From an uncultured Pelagimonas sp. (lineage in GTDB: Bacteria > Pseudomonadota > Alphaproteobacteria > Rhodobacterales > Rhodobacteraceae): a DNA stretch of 64,000 nt. Shown here in pieces: positions 26,368-36,489 of the stretch; positions within the stretch are counted from its first letter, which is position 1; every line of letters begins with the position of its first letter. Under the pieces are notes generated by a model that did not search any database, was not told where the DNA came from, and saw nothing but the letters and a program-made list of their open reading frames with translations. The stretch covers positions 1-64,000 of the forward strand of contig NZ_CANMKO010000008.1 in the NCBI RefSeq assembly GCF_947498515.1, in the 5' to 3' direction. Both the position numbers and the translations under genes were made by a program.

Positions 26368-27660
26368 ATGAGCAACGCAACCGGCCAAAAACGGGTCTTC
26401 CTGTTTCTACAGGGCCCACATGGACCCTTCTTTCACCGCCTTGGCGCGATGCTGCGCAAGACGGGGGCAGATGTCTGGCGGGTGGGGTTTAATGCCGGCG
26501 ATCGTGCCTTTTGGTTCCATTCCACAAGCTACATCCCGTTTCGTGGATGTCAGGACGACTGGCCAGAACGGTTCACCGAGTTACTCGACGAAAAGCACGT
26601 CACCGACATTGTGCTTTATGGCGATGTACGCGGGATTCATGCCAAAGCCGTGGAGATTGCCCAAGGGCGCGGGCTTGGCATCCATGTCTTTGAAGAAGGC
26701 TACATGCGCCCCTATTGGGTAACCTATGAACGCGGTGGTTCGAACGGGCATTCGACCCTGATGCAAACCTCAGTCGAGGACATGCAAAAGGCACTGGCCC
26801 TATCGGATATGGAGGCCCCCCTCCCCCCCGGGCATTGGGGCGACATGCGTCAGCACATGTTTTATGGCGCGCTTTATCATTGGTTTGTGATGTTTCGAAA
26901 CGGTGACTACCGGAATTTTCGCCCGCATCGCTCGCTTACCGTTGTTCAGGAATTTGGGTTGTACCTGCGCCGCTTGCTTTTGATGCCAGCCACTTGGATT
27001 GACCGGTTGGTATCGACCGCGCGCATTCGCTTGGGTGGGTTTCCCTATCATCTGGCGCTGATGCAGCTTGAACATGATAGCAGCTTTCAAAAACATTCTC
27101 CCTTTGCCACCATGCCGGACTTCCTCGAAGAGGTGATGGCCGGATTTGCCAAAGGGGCTCCCGGCCACCATCACTTGGTTTTCAAGGCCCATCCGCTCGA
27201 AGATGGTCGGGTCAACATGCGCCGCGCCGTGCGTAAGCTAGCACAAAAATACAATGTCGCGGATCGCGTCCATTATGTGCGCGGCGGCAAGCTTGCGCAG
27301 CTTTTGAACGACGCGCGAAGCGCGGTCACTGTGAATTCTACCGCCGGGCAACAGGTGCTTTGGCGCGGCATTCCGCTCAAGGTTTTTGGCGCGGCGGTCT
27401 ATGCCAAACCGGAATTTGTCTCAGAACAGCCGTTGGACGAATTCTTTTCCATGCCGACGCGCCCGGACAACCGCGCCTTCAAAGATTACCGTCGCTACCT
27501 GCTTGAAACATCGCAGGTTCCCGGCGGCTTTTATTCGGCCCGCGGGCGGCGGCAACTGCTTCGCCAAGTGGTCGATATGATGCTCTCCTCTGATGATCCT
27601 TATCAGGCGCTTGTTCGCGGCACCGCGGCTCCGAGGCAACAGTTGCGGGTGGTGCATTAG
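26368..27660 (+). CDS. kpsS: KpsS-type capsular polysaccharide glycosyltransferase
   Basis: A 430-residue protein of the KpsS/LipB family, which with KpsC makes the short Kdo linker on the lipid anchor of group 2 capsules. It starts with RVFLFLQGPHGPFFHRLG, then HVFEEGYMRPYWVTYE, HHLVFKAHPLEDGR and VNSTAGQQVLWRGIPL, all typical of the family. Ribosome element AAGGA lies before the ATG. It is followed by the export protein and kpsC on the same strand. Confidence 0.92.
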   Translation: MSNATGQKRVFLFLQGPHGPFFHRLGAMLRKTGADVWRVGFNAGDRAFWFHSTSYIPFRGCQDDWPERFTELLDEKHVTDIVLYGDVRGIHAKAVEIAQGRGLGIHVFEEGYMRPYWVTYERGGSNGHSTLMQTSVEDMQKALALSDMEAPLPPGHWGDMRQHMFYGALYHWFVMFRNGDYRNFRPHRSLTVVQEFGLYLRRLLLMPATWIDRLVSTARIRLGGFPYHLALMQLEHDSSFQKHSPFATMPDFLEEVMAGFAKGAPGHHHLVFKAHPLEDGRVNMRRAVRKLAQKYNVADRVHYVRGGKLAQLLNDARSAVTVNSTAGQQVLWRGIPLKVFGAAVYAKPEFVSEQPLDEFFSMPTRPDNRAFKDYRRYLLETSQVPGGFYSARGRRQLLRQVVDMMLSSDDPYQALVRGTAAPRQQLRVVH

Positions 27661-27753
27661 GCGGCACAACCCCTAGTACTGGCGTTTTTTATTCAAACCC
27701 GGTACGTTACTAAAAAAAACTGAGGCAGACATATAGGTCGAGGAGACCGAGCA

Positions 27754-28905
27754 GTGAAACACTCCACTACCAGGTGGGCGCGTATGGTCGCCCTACTGGC
27801 CGCGGTGTCGATTCTGGCATCTTGCGGCCTCCCCCGTTTGGGCCCCAACAAAAGAGAAATCTACGCCGGGTCCGTTCAACGCGAAGGCGACGCCTTTATC
27901 GTTGCCATCAATGACCGCGTGACGCGCACAACCGCCGTTGTTCCCGCGCTTGGCTTTTCCGAAAGCTTCCAGAACGCCAGCACCCTCGGGTCGGACACCA
28001 TCCGCCCAGGTGACACGCTAGGTTTGACGATCTGGGAAAACGTCGATGACGGATTGTTGGCCCCCGAGGCTGCGAATTCCACCATCCTCGAAGAGGTTCA
28101 GGTTGACGGTTCTGGCTTTATCTTTGTGCCCTATGCGGGCCGGATCAAAGCCGCTGGAAACACCCCCGAACGCATTCGTCAGATCATCACCCGCAAGCTG
28201 GAAGATCAAACACCTGATCCACAGGTCGAGGTGCGCCGCGTGGCCGGCGACGGATCGACCGTTAGCCTTGTCGGGGCCGTTGGCGGCCAAGGCGTTTACG
28301 CCATCGAACGTCCAACCCGCACCCTCGCGGCCATGTTGGCCCGCGCCGGTGGTGTGACAATCGAGCCTGAAATCGCGCAAGTCACGGTTCTACGTGGCGG
28401 CGAAACTGGCAAGATTTGGTTCCAGGACCTCTACCGCAATCCCGAAGTCGACATCGCACTTCGCGGCGGTGACCGCATCCTCGTCGAGGAAGACACCCGT
28501 GCCTTTACCGCCCTTGGCGCAACCGGCTCTCAGGCCCGTGTGCCGTTTGAAAGCCACAGCCTAAGCGCAGTCGAAGCGATTGCGCAGGTTGGCGGTCTCT
28601 TGGCCACAGGCGCGGATCCGACCGGTGTATTTATCTTCCGCAACGAACCGGCTGAGATCGCCAATCAAGTTCTTGGCCGTGATGATTTGGTCGGAGCACA
28701 GCGCATGGTCTATGTTCTCAACCTGACCGAGCCAAACGGTATGTTCATGGCGCGCGATTTCGTCGTTCGCGACCAAGACACGTTGTATGTGACAGAGGCC
28801 CCTTGGACCCAGTGGAACAAGCTGATCGCAGCCCTATCCGGCTCGCTTGGCGCGGTAGGAACACTGACCTCCACCACAGATTCCCTCTTGGGTCTGGGTG
28901 GCTGA
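27754..28905 (+). CDS. Polysaccharide export lipoprotein (Wza/KpsD family)
   Basis: A 383-residue outer membrane polysaccharide export protein. The signal peptide ends at the lipobox LASC, with Cys24 as the likely acylated residue. The Poly_export domain follows (RPGDTLGLTIWENVDDG, VDGSGFIFVPYAGRIKAAGNTPERI), then SLBB-type segments (VSLVGAVGGQGVYAI; FTALGATGSQARVPF). The start is GTG at 27754 with AGGAG at a good distance. It sits between kpsS and kpsC and should form the capsule exit channel. Confidence 0.9.
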   Translation: MKHSTTRWARMVALLAAVSILASCGLPRLGPNKREIYAGSVQREGDAFIVAINDRVTRTTAVVPALGFSESFQNASTLGSDTIRPGDTLGLTIWENVDDGLLAPEAANSTILEEVQVDGSGFIFVPYAGRIKAAGNTPERIRQIITRKLEDQTPDPQVEVRRVAGDGSTVSLVGAVGGQGVYAIERPTRTLAAMLARAGGVTIEPEIAQVTVLRGGETGKIWFQDLYRNPEVDIALRGGDRILVEEDTRAFTALGATGSQARVPFESHSLSAVEAIAQVGGLLATGADPTGVFIFRNEPAEIANQVLGRDDLVGAQRMVYVLNLTEPNGMFMARDFVVRDQDTLYVTEAPWTQWNKLIAALSGSLGAVGTLTSTTDSLLGLGG

Positions 28906-28916
28906 GGCTGACGCCC

Positions 28917-30947
28917 TTGTCTCAATATCAGGATCACAACGCCGGGGAGGAGACTTCCCGGCGTCTTTATGTGTATAACGGCGGCTTTTTTACTCAGAAA
29001 CGCGTTCGCTTGTTGTTGCACGGCGCTGGGTATCGCCTGTCATTGGGTCTTCCAAAAGCTGGTGATCTTGTAGGGGTTTGGGGGCAATCCCCGACGTCCC
29101 ATCGTGGCGAAGCCATTGCCGCCAAATACAATGCACCAATTGTTCGGATCGAAGATGCGTTTTTACGCTCGCTTCATCCCGGCCGCGCTGGCGAGCCGCC
29201 GATTGGATTGATGATCGACGAAACGGGGCTTCACTTTGATCCCGCCGCTCCATCCGATCTCGAAACCCTGCTTAAAACCCACCCTTTGGATGACGGGGCG
29301 CTCATGGCGCGTGCACGGGCGGGCATGGCGCGCATGCAAGAGGCGCAAGTGTCCAAATACAGCGCCTGCGACCCAGATATCTCTGCCCCCGACCCCGGCT
29401 ATGTGCTGGTTGTTGACCAAACTCAAAACGACGCCGCAGTCCGCGCCAGCAAAGGGGATCGCAGTCGTTTTTTGGAAATGCTCTTTGTGGCACAAGAGGA
29501 AAATCCCCGCGCCCGCATCGTCATCAAAACCCACCCCGAAACCGCAGCCGGGTATCGCGCCGGTCATTACCGAAGCGAAGACGCCACCGGGAATATTGAG
29601 TTTTTTGACGCGCCGATTTCGCCTTGGCGACTTTTGGAGGGCGCGACCAAAGTTTACACCCTGAGTTCGCAAATGGGGTTTGAGGCAATCCTCGCCGGGC
29701 ACAAACCGCGTGTTTTCGGCGGCCCGTTTTATGCGGGTTGGGGGCTTACGGACGACGAAGATGTATTTGCCCGCCGCCGTCGTCCGTTGTCACGCGCCCA
29801 AATGTTTGCCGCCGCGATGATCCTGTATCCGCGCTGGTTTGATCCCTATTCCGGTCAAACGGGTTCGTTTGAAGACGCACTTGGGGCGATGGAAGCCCAG
29901 CTTCGGGCGTGGACTGAAGATAGCAAAGGCTGGGTCGCAAGCGGAATGCGCCTTTGGAAACGCGCGCCCCTGCAGGCGTTTTTTGGCTCTCATCACCCTG
30001 TTTGCTATGAAGACACGCCTACAAAGGTCCGCAACATATCGGGAAAAACCGGTCGCCGCCGGATGGCTTGGGCTGGGAAAGCTCAGGGCGATGTTGTCCG
30101 GGTCGAAGACGGGTTTGTGCGATCACGCGGCCTAGGGGCCGAATTGACGCCTCCGCTGTCACTCGTTCTGGATGACCTAGGAATTTACTATGATCCAACT
30201 GCCCCATCGCGGCTTGAGGACATGGTTCAAAGGGTTGCCAAGGGATTAAGGCCGGACCAAATCGAACGTATTGAACGCATCCGAGACCGGTTATTGCGCT
30301 CAAATTTGTCCAAATACAATCTCTCCGGTGAGTTACCCACATTCTCCCCCGGTCACCGTATTCTGGTACCCGGTCAAGTTGAAGACGATGCGTCGATCCT
30401 AAGAGGCAGTCCGGATTTGCAGAGCAACACCGAGCTTTTGCGCAAAACGAGAGATGCCAATCCCGACGCTGTCGTCTTGTGGAAGCCCCATCCCGATGTT
30501 GTGGCAGGTCTACGTAAAGGTCATGTCGAGGCTCCTGAAGAGTGGGCTGATATGACGTTGGAAAACTGTAATATTTCCGAGGTGTTGAAACAGGTCGATG
30601 AGGTTTGGACCATGACGTCTCTGACCGGCTTTGAGGCATTAATCCGCAGCTGTCGCGTCACAACCTTTGGGGCACCCTTTTATGCAGGTTGGGGACTTAC
30701 GCGGGATCTAGGGCGGGTTCCGGCCCGACGCTTGCAAGGCCCACGTCCTGACTTAAACGCACTCATGTACGCCGTTCTAGTTGACTATCCGCGCTATTAT
30801 GACCCGATCCGAAAGCTCCCCTGCCCGATTGAAACCGTTCTCGAACGCCTCGAAACCGGAAACCTTCCGTCGCCGGGGCCCTTCAACCGGAGCTTGTCCA
30901 AGCTACAAGGGGCCCTCGCCAGTCAGGCGCATCTTTGGCGCCGTTAA
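28917..30947 (+). CDS. kpsC: KpsC-type capsular polysaccharide glycosyltransferase
   Basis: A 676-residue protein matching the length of E. coli KpsC, a dual-domain Kdo transferase that builds the capsule lipid linker. Two related halves are visible: RIEDAFLRSLHPGR with SQMGFEAILAGHKPRVFGGPFYAGWGLT, and RVEDGFVRSRGLGAELTPPLSLVLDD with SLTGFEALIRSCRVTTFGAPFYAGWGLT. The start is uncertain. TTG at 28917 has GAGG upstream and gives the family length; GTG at 28971 is an alternative. A hairpin lies between these two starts. The preceding stop is 11 bases away. Confidence 0.92.
   Translation: MSQYQDHNAGEETSRRLYVYNGGFFTQKRVRLLLHGAGYRLSLGLPKAGDLVGVWGQSPTSHRGEAIAAKYNAPIVRIEDAFLRSLHPGRAGEPPIGLMIDETGLHFDPAAPSDLETLLKTHPLDDGALMARARAGMARMQEAQVSKYSACDPDISAPDPGYVLVVDQTQNDAAVRASKGDRSRFLEMLFVAQEENPRARIVIKTHPETAAGYRAGHYRSEDATGNIEFFDAPISPWRLLEGATKVYTLSSQMGFEAILAGHKPRVFGGPFYAGWGLTDDEDVFARRRRPLSRAQMFAAAMILYPRWFDPYSGQTGSFEDALGAMEAQLRAWTEDSKGWVASGMRLWKRAPLQAFFGSHHPVCYEDTPTKVRNISGKTGRRRMAWAGKAQGDVVRVEDGFVRSRGLGAELTPPLSLVLDDLGIYYDPTAPSRLEDMVQRVAKGLRPDQIERIERIRDRLLRSNLSKYNLSGELPTFSPGHRILVPGQVEDDASILRGSPDLQSNTELLRKTRDANPDAVVLWKPHPDVVAGLRKGHVEAPEEWADMTLENCNISEVLKQVDEVWTMTSLTGFEALIRSCRVTTFGAPFYAGWGLTRDLGRVPARRLQGPRPDLNALMYAVLVDYPRYYDPIRKLPCPIETVLERLETGNLPSPGPFNRSLSKLQGALASQAHLWRR
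28939..28964 (+). promoter_or_regulatory. Terminator-like hairpin at the 5' end of kpsC
   Basis: ACGCCGGG (28939-28946) pairs with CCCGGCGT (28957-28964) around a loop containing GAGGAG; CTTTATG follows. It is 33 bases past the stop of the export gene and inside the first codons of kpsC. It may attenuate transcription into kpsC or hide a ribosome site. The T run is short. Confidence 0.55.
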
Positions 30948-31074
30948 GGTTTTATTAAAGCTTCTGCGGCTATACCCCGGCGCTGCAACTATTTTCTGAG
31001 TTTTCCACAGGGTATCATAACCCAGTAACTTCGCTCAAACAAAGCAAGTTAACCCTACGGAAATATACATCTTT

Positions 31075-32178
31075 TTAGCTTGCTGCACTGCGGCGCCAAA
31101 TGTGTCTCACATCCGCTCCATCCACCGTGACATCCACAAGGTCAAAACGTGGTGCGTCGGCGAGTCGATCAACGCCCAAAGCGCCCAATCCGGGCTGGCC
31201 TTCGGCCCCCAATGCAAGACCTGCAGAAAAAACTTGAAGCTCATCGACGAGGTCCTGTGCGAGAAGAGACGCCGCTAACTGCCCGCCGCCCTCACAAAAA
31301 ACCCGCGTCAAACCCGCCGCACCAAGCGATTGCAAAACCGACCTTGGATCAACCCGGCCACCTCCAAGGTGGCACGGCAGAAGCTTGGCTCCGATCCCTT
31401 CCCAAGCCGATTTCAACTCAGGACGGATATCGGGACCATGACAGAGCCACACAGGAACCTTTGTCGCCGTTTGGGCCAACTCGGAAAGCAACGGCACGTC
31501 AAGATTGCGGGATACGACCACGCGCACCGGCTGACGGACGTCCCCCATCCCCCGAACCGTCAATGCCGGATTGTCGGCGCGAGCCGTCCCCCCACCGACC
31601 ATCACCGCATCATGCGTCGCGCGCAAGGCATGTACAGCCCGACGCGCCGCAGGGCCTGTGATCCACTGGCTTTCGCCGGTAGCGGTTGCGATACGTCCGT
31701 CCAAACTTAGAGCGAGTTTCAACGTCACCCACGGACGCCCTTGCTCAACCCTCAAGAAGAAACCGGAATGATCATGCAACGCCTGATGCGCCAAGACACC
31801 AGTTGTGACTTGAACACCGTGTTTGCGAAGTTTTTCAAACCCTTGACCGCTCACCCTCGGGTCACTATCGAACACAGCCGCGACAACTCGGGAAATGCCC
31901 GCCGCAATCAAAGCGTCACAACAGGGTGGCGTTTTTCCATGGTGGGAACAGGGTTCCAGCGTCACATAGGCGGTCGCCCCTTGCGCCGCATCCCCCGCCA
32001 TAGCAAGCGCTTGGGGTTCCGCATGTGGTCGCCCGCCTTCTTGGGTCCAGCCGCGCCCAACGACGCGACCGTCCTTGACGATCACACAGCCCACCGCCGG
32101 GTTGGGCCAACACTTGCCCATCCCGCGACGGCCCAAGCCTAAGGCATGGGCCATGTGGCGCTGATCTTGGTCGCTCAC
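31075..32178 (-). CDS. ribD: Bifunctional riboflavin deaminase/reductase RibD
   Basis: A 367-residue enzyme with an N-terminal pyrimidine deaminase and a C-terminal reductase, the second and third steps of riboflavin synthesis. The zinc site is HAEPQAL with [14 protein letters not shown]. The reductase begins near [16 protein letters not shown] and ends with [12 protein letters not shown]. The start is GTG at 32178, overlapping the nrdR stop by 4 bp. Confidence 0.96.
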   Translation of the reverse strand: MSDQDQRHMAHALGLGRRGMGKCWPNPAVGCVIVKDGRVVGRGWTQEGGRPHAEPQALAMAGDAAQGATAYVTLEPCSHHGKTPPCCDALIAAGISRVVAAVFDSDPRVSGQGFEKLRKHGVQVTTGVLAHQALHDHSGFFLRVEQGRPWVTLKLALSLDGRIATATGESQWITGPAARRAVHALRATHDAVMVGGGTARADNPALTVRGMGDVRQPVRVVVSRNLDVPLLSELAQTATKVPVWLCHGPDIRPELKSAWEGIGAKLLPCHLGGGRVDPRSVLQSLGAAGLTRVFCEGGGQLAASLLAQDLVDELQVFSAGLALGAEGQPGLGALGVDRLADAPRFDLVDVTVDGADVRHIWRRSAAS

Positions 32179-32642
32179 TTGGTGTCTGGAACCTCTGGTC
32201 GCAGCTCGCTGACAAATTTGTCAAAATCGTCTGCGGCTTGGAAGTTCTTGTAAACACTGGCGAAACGTACATAGGCTACGGTGTCGATCCGCGCCAGTGT
32301 TTCCATCACAATCTCGCCAATTTGGGTCGATGCAATGTCGGTTTCACCCATGCTTTCAAGCCGTCGCACAATACCCGAGATCATTTGATCAATGCGATCC
32401 GGTTCAAGCGGACGCTTTTGTAGCGCGATACGGATTGAACGTTCCAACTTGTCGCGATCAAAATCTTCGCGACGTCCGTTGGATTTGATCACCACTAGAT
32501 CGCGTAGTTGCACACGTTCATAGGTGGTAAATCGCCCGCCACATGCGGGGCAAAACCGGCGCCGACGGATCGAAACATGATCCTCAGCAGGCCGGGAATC
32601 TTTAACCTGGGTGTCTATATTTCCACAAAATGGGCAGCGCAT
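32175..32642 (-). CDS. nrdR: Transcriptional repressor NrdR
   Basis: A 155-residue regulator of ribonucleotide reductase genes. The zinc ribbon is CPFCG with CPACGGRF; the ATP-cone follows from about residue 46 ([17 protein letters not shown]). Length fits. It is translationally coupled to ribD by a 4 bp overlap. Confidence 0.97.
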   Translation of the reverse strand: MRCPFCGNIDTQVKDSRPAEDHVSIRRRRFCPACGGRFTTYERVQLRDLVVIKSNGRREDFDRDKLERSIRIALQKRPLEPDRIDQMISGIVRRLESMGETDIASTQIGEIVMETLARIDTVAYVRFASVYKNFQAADDFDKFVSELRPEVPDTK

Positions 32643-32761
32643 GGCCGTCCCCCTCGTTTTCTTCTCTGCCTCGGGGCGCTTTGCACCCCCTTTGTATTTT
32701 TATGTCGCGCGCCCGGCCGAAAAAGCCGCGAAATTGCTACACCGCGCTTTGGCTGTAGGGT

Positions 32762-32780
32762 TTATCCCCACTTATCCACA
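32762..32780 (+). promoter_or_regulatory. Tandem DnaA-box-like sites upstream of nrdR
   Basis: TTATCCACA at 32772-32780 is a perfect match to the DnaA box. TTATCCCCA at 32762-32770 differs by one base. They are direct repeats 10 bases apart, one helical turn, and lie 120-138 bp before the nrdR start. Binding is an inference. Confidence 0.45.
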
Positions 32781-32873
32781 GCCACTATAGGCCAGCCGCC
32801 ACAATTTGGGTAGAGGGGAAATGCAGCCGCTAGATGAAGCAAAGATAGACGAACCCAGACCCAGAAGCTGCCG

Positions 32874-33284
32874 TTACTCTAGCGCAAGATGCGCAATGAT
32901 TTCGCGGTGATGCGCTGCATTGCGATGCTCGAATAGGTAAATCCCTTGCCACGTTCCAAGGGCCATTTGGCCCTGTGTCACAGGAATGCTTAACGACACT
33001 GGCATCATCGCAGCTTTAATATGGGCAGGCATGTCATCTGGCCCCTCATAGGTGTGGGTCAGATAGGACATTGACGGATTTGTAGTTGGGGGGACCAAAC
33101 GGTGAAAGAAGTTCTGAAGGTCGGTCTGAACTTCTGGGTCGGCATTTTCCTGAATCAACAGGCTCGCAGAGGTGTGCCGAACAAAGAGGGTAAGCAAACC
33201 CGTTCCCGTAATCCAAGCCGCCACCTGATCGGTGAACTCGTAAAGGCCTGGTCCGTGAGTGGTGACCGTAAAACGGGTTTGCAT
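32874..33284 (-). CDS. YjbQ family protein (UPF0047)
   Basis: A 136-residue protein of the YjbQ/UPF0047 family, which has a reported weak thiamine-phosphate synthase activity in E. coli. Seen are LLTLFVRHTSASLLIQENADPEVQTDL and the C-terminal GTWQGIYLFEHRN. The conserved His and Asn are present. Ribosome site GGAG. Confidence 0.94.
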   Translation of the reverse strand: MQTRFTVTTHGPGLYEFTDQVAAWITGTGLLTLFVRHTSASLLIQENADPEVQTDLQNFFHRLVPPTTNPSMSYLTHTYEGPDDMPAHIKAAMMPVSLSIPVTQGQMALGTWQGIYLFEHRNAAHHREIIAHLALE

Positions 33285-33342
33285 TGGCGCGCTCCTTAAT
33301 TTTGCGCGCCAAACTGGCTTGCTACGCTAGGCGACGCAAGCC

Positions 33343-33540
33343 TTAGCTTCCGCCAGCAACAACAGTCGCCTGCGACGCTGTTGTAGCTTGGCTCAACGCT
33401 GGTGCAAAATGGGGCTGGCTAATGGCAATCGACACGGCGGTACCACCTTGTAGCTGCGCGATTGTAAGGTCAGGGCCGTGGTGCGCTTGTGCCGCGAAGG
33501 GGGCGGTGGCTAAAAGGCCGAGGAGGAGAATATGTTTCAT
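33343..33540 (-). CDS. Small exported protein, 65 aa
   Basis: The protein has a clean signal peptide (cleavage after AAQA, residue 19). The mature part starts HHGPDLTIAQLQGGTAVSIAI and is rich in Ala, Thr and Gln; it has no cysteine. GGAG lies eight bases from the ATG. I do not recognise the family. The leader and ribosome site support a real gene; function unknown. Confidence 0.65.
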   Translation of the reverse strand: MKHILLLGLLATAPFAAQAHHGPDLTIAQLQGGTAVSIAISQPHFAPALSQATTASQATVVAGGS

Positions 33541-33735
33541 TGGAAGGCTCCGGGTTTGTATCCTAGAGATGGGAGCCGCAGCGCCATACGCAATGCGCGC
33601 ACGCGCAGAGGTGATGTGCGCTCAACTATCGGTGATGTGCTTGTGTCCCGCTTGTGAGATCCAACGACCTTGGACAACGGAAGGGAGTGAGAGGCAAGGC
33701 CCAACTACGTCATTAAAGAACCAGTGATTACCGTG

Positions 33736-34155
33736 TCACCAGATCAGTTGGACCAAACCGATAATGGCAATAAACGTGCCGAGAATGGCGTCTGTTAAGA
33801 GACGGGTTTTGTACTCCGTCGGATCAATCGGGTTCACGAACACCGACACGGTGTCCCCCGTATTGATCGACAACCGGCCCGGGCATTCGCCTTTATACTC
33901 AACGCCTGAGACGACATAGACGAACCCAAGTTTAATGTTCCCACTTGACCGCTGGCGTTCAGAAGACGTGACACGTGCAGGGATTTGCGTCCATTTCACC
34001 ATCACGTTTAAGGCCGAGGTGATTTTGAGCGATCCAAGAGCCAGAATAGGCCCACCAAGCCAGGACGATGGCCAATCCCAAAGCCAAACGCCCAGAACAA
34101 CGATTGGAACCGAGAGCAAACACAGTCCGGCAAGCAGCCAACCCAGACGTTTCAT
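33736..34155 (-). CDS. DUF3592-like membrane protein
   Basis: A 139-residue protein with an N-terminal hydrophobic pair (residues 4-45) and a C-terminal membrane segment (about 118-138). Between them lies a beta domain with IPARVTSSER, VSGVEYKGECPGRLSINTGDTVSVFVNPIDPTEYKTRL, which is the DUF3592 pattern. The ATG at 34155 with AGGTGG is preferred over a GTG at 34164. Function unknown. Confidence 0.75.
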   Translation of the reverse strand: MKRLGWLLAGLCLLSVPIVVLGVWLWDWPSSWLGGPILALGSLKITSALNVMVKWTQIPARVTSSERQRSSGNIKLGFVYVVSGVEYKGECPGRLSINTGDTVSVFVNPIDPTEYKTRLLTDAILGTFIAIIGLVQLIW

Positions 34156-34218
34156 GTCAGCCACCTATCCCGTTGCACATCGCGCCGCATGAACGACGCG
34201 TTTCTGAAACCTATAGGG

Positions 34219-34497
34219 TCATCCGCTAAACAGCCGATCACCCATTTGGTCAATCATTTGCTTGGCTTTGCGGATAGAGGCGTCTTTGCATTCGTCAAAA
34301 TCACGGATCATATCCGCGCGGATCAGATCGTGGGTTTTGATCTCACCATCCACTTCACGTTCTATCCGGGCTCCGATGCGGTATTGGCCGCCTTCGTTTA
34401 CCGGAGTCGGGGTAATGCGAAACCCATTGTATTCAATAACTTCGGCGGCAGCATCCGAAGATGCGCCGCCGCCGAAAATCTTTGACAACCAAGACAT
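34219..34497 (-). CDS. HlyU family protein
   Basis: A 92-residue protein matching the alphaproteobacterial HlyU-like family: MSWLSKIFGG start, YNGFRITPTPVNEGGQYRIGARI, and IKTHDLIRADMIRDFDECKDASIRKAKQMIDQ. Vibrio HlyU is a winged-helix regulator, but this short family differs and its DNA-binding role is unproven. It lies 3 bases upstream of the end of rpoD's neighbour region, that is, directly downstream of rpoD on the same strand. Confidence 0.8.
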   Translation of the reverse strand: MSWLSKIFGGGASSDAAAEVIEYNGFRITPTPVNEGGQYRIGARIEREVDGEIKTHDLIRADMIRDFDECKDASIRKAKQMIDQMGDRLFSG

Positions 34498-34500
34498 GGC

Positions 34501-36489
34501 TTACTGATCCAAGAAGCTGCGCAATTTGCGCGACCGGCTTGGGTGCTTCAGCTTGCGCAGGGCTTTGGCTTCGATCTGACGAATACGTTCACGTGTAACG
34601 CTGAACTGCTGGCCAACTTCTTCGAGCGTGTGGTCGGTGTTCATACCGATGCCAAACCGCATCCGCAGAACACGTTCTTCGCGCGGTGTGAGCGAGGACA
34701 GAACCCGCGTTGTGGTTTCTTTGAGGTTTTCCTGAATGGCGCTGTCCAGTGGCAGAACGGCATTCTTGTCCTCGATGAAATCACCAAGCTGGCTGTCTTC
34801 TTCGTCGCCAATTGGCGTCTCAAGCGAAATTGGCTCCTTGGCGATTTTCATCACCTTGCGGACCTTTTCCAAAGGCATTTGCAGCTTTTCGGCCAATTCC
34901 TCTGGTGTCGGCTCGCGACCAATCTCGTGCAACATCTGGCGACCGGTCCGGACCAGCTTGTTGATCGTTTCGATCATATGGACCGGAATACGGATGGTGC
35001 GGGCTTGGTCAGCAATCGAGCGGGTGATCGCCTGACGGATCCACCACGTCGCATAGGTCGAGAATTTGTAACCACGGCGATATTCAAACTTATCAACCGC
35101 TTTCATCAGACCAATGTTCCCTTCCTGGATCAGATCCAGGAATTGCAGGCCACGGTTGGTGTATTTCTTGGCGATCGAAATAACGAGACGGAGGTTTGCC
35201 TCAACCATTTCTTTCTTGGCCTGACGCGCCTCTTTCTCACCTTTCTGAACCTGCTGCACGATGCGGCGGAATTCGGAAATATCGAGACCAACGTATTGAC
35301 CGACCTGCGCCATATCGGAACGCAGCCCTTCGACTTTGTCGGTCGAGCGTTCGATGAACATCTGCCAACCACGGCCAGATTTTTCACCCATCCGCTCAAG
35401 CCAATTCGGGTCAAGCTCGTGGTTGCGATACTCTTCAACAAATTCGCGACGGTTGATGCGGGCTTGGTCGGCAAGCTTCACCATGGCGCTGTCGATGGAC
35501 ATGATACGTTTGTTGATGCCGTAAAGCTGGTCGATCAACGCTTCGATCCGGTTGTTATGCAGGTGCAATTCGTTGACCAACAAAACAATCTCGGCACGCA
35601 GCTTTTGATAGCGCTCTTCATCAGCTGCGCCAAAGCTGTTGTCTTCGTTCAGGGTTGCCGAAATACGGCTATCCTGCATCTCGGCAAGCTCTTCATAGTC
35701 CTGTGCGATGCGGTCCAGCGTTTCAAGCACGGTTGGCTTAAGCGCGGTTTCCATCGCGGCCAAAGACATGTTGGCCTGTTCGTCGTCGTCATCATCGTCG
35801 TCGTCTTTGGCAATCGGGTTGCCATCGGCGTCGAGCTCTTGGGTCTCTTCTTTCGGTTTGATCGCCTCGCCGCCCGCTGCGGGTGCAACAACCGGCTCTT
35901 CGACTTCACCATCTTCGTTCATTTGACCGGAGAAGGTGGTTTCGAGGTCAATCACATCGCGCAGAAGAATGTCTTCGGACAGAAGTTCTTCGCGCCAGAT
36001 GGTGATCGCTTGGAAGGTCAGCGGGCTTTCGCAAAGCCCGGCAATCATCGTGTTGCGACCGGCCTCTATGCGTTTCGCAATCGCGATCTCACCTTCACGC
36101 GACAAAAGCTCAACCGAGCCCATTTCGCGCAGGTACATCCTAACCGGATCATCGGTGCGATCAAGCTTTTCAGCCGAGCCAGCCGCCAGTGTCACTTCAC
36201 CGGGTTTTTTGGTCTCAACCAGATCGGTTGCGCCCTTGTCTTCTTCTTCCGGCTCTTCATCGTCTTCGGTGATCTGAATACCCATTTCAGAGAGCATCGA
36301 CATCACGTCTTCGATCTGATCCGAACTGACCTGATCAGGTGGCAGAACTTGGTTAAGCTGGTCGTATGTAATGTAGCCACGCTCACGCGCTTCGGCGATC
36401 ATTTTCTTGACCGCAGCCTGGCTCATGTCGAGGCTTGCGTCCTCTTCATTGCGCTCAGATTTGGCGTCATCGTTGTCCTTGGCGGCCAT
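34501..36489 (-). CDS. rpoD: RNA polymerase primary sigma factor RpoD
   Basis: A 662-residue sigma-70 factor. Region 1.1 is followed by an acidic spacer with a run of Asp (DDDDDDDDE, about residue 230). Region 2 has [59 protein letters not shown]. Region 4 ends with [35 protein letters not shown]. The start at 36489 is supported by GGAG; an upstream ATG at 36537 is not. It lies after dnaG on the same strand. Confidence 0.98.
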   Translation of the reverse strand: MAAKDNDDAKSERNEEDASLDMSQAAVKKMIAEARERGYITYDQLNQVLPPDQVSSDQIEDVMSMLSEMGIQITEDDEEPEEEDKGATDLVETKKPGEVTLAAGSAEKLDRTDDPVRMYLREMGSVELLSREGEIAIAKRIEAGRNTMIAGLCESPLTFQAITIWREELLSEDILLRDVIDLETTFSGQMNEDGEVEEPVVAPAAGGEAIKPKEETQELDADGNPIAKDDDDDDDDEQANMSLAAMETALKPTVLETLDRIAQDYEELAEMQDSRISATLNEDNSFGAADEERYQKLRAEIVLLVNELHLHNNRIEALIDQLYGINKRIMSIDSAMVKLADQARINRREFVEEYRNHELDPNWLERMGEKSGRGWQMFIERSTDKVEGLRSDMAQVGQYVGLDISEFRRIVQQVQKGEKEARQAKKEMVEANLRLVISIAKKYTNRGLQFLDLIQEGNIGLMKAVDKFEYRRGYKFSTYATWWIRQAITRSIADQARTIRIPVHMIETINKLVRTGRQMLHEIGREPTPEELAEKLQMPLEKVRKVMKIAKEPISLETPIGDEEDSQLGDFIEDKNAVLPLDSAIQENLKETTTRVLSSLTPREERVLRMRFGIGMNTDHTLEEVGQQFSVTRERIRQIEAKALRKLKHPSRSRKLRSFLDQ

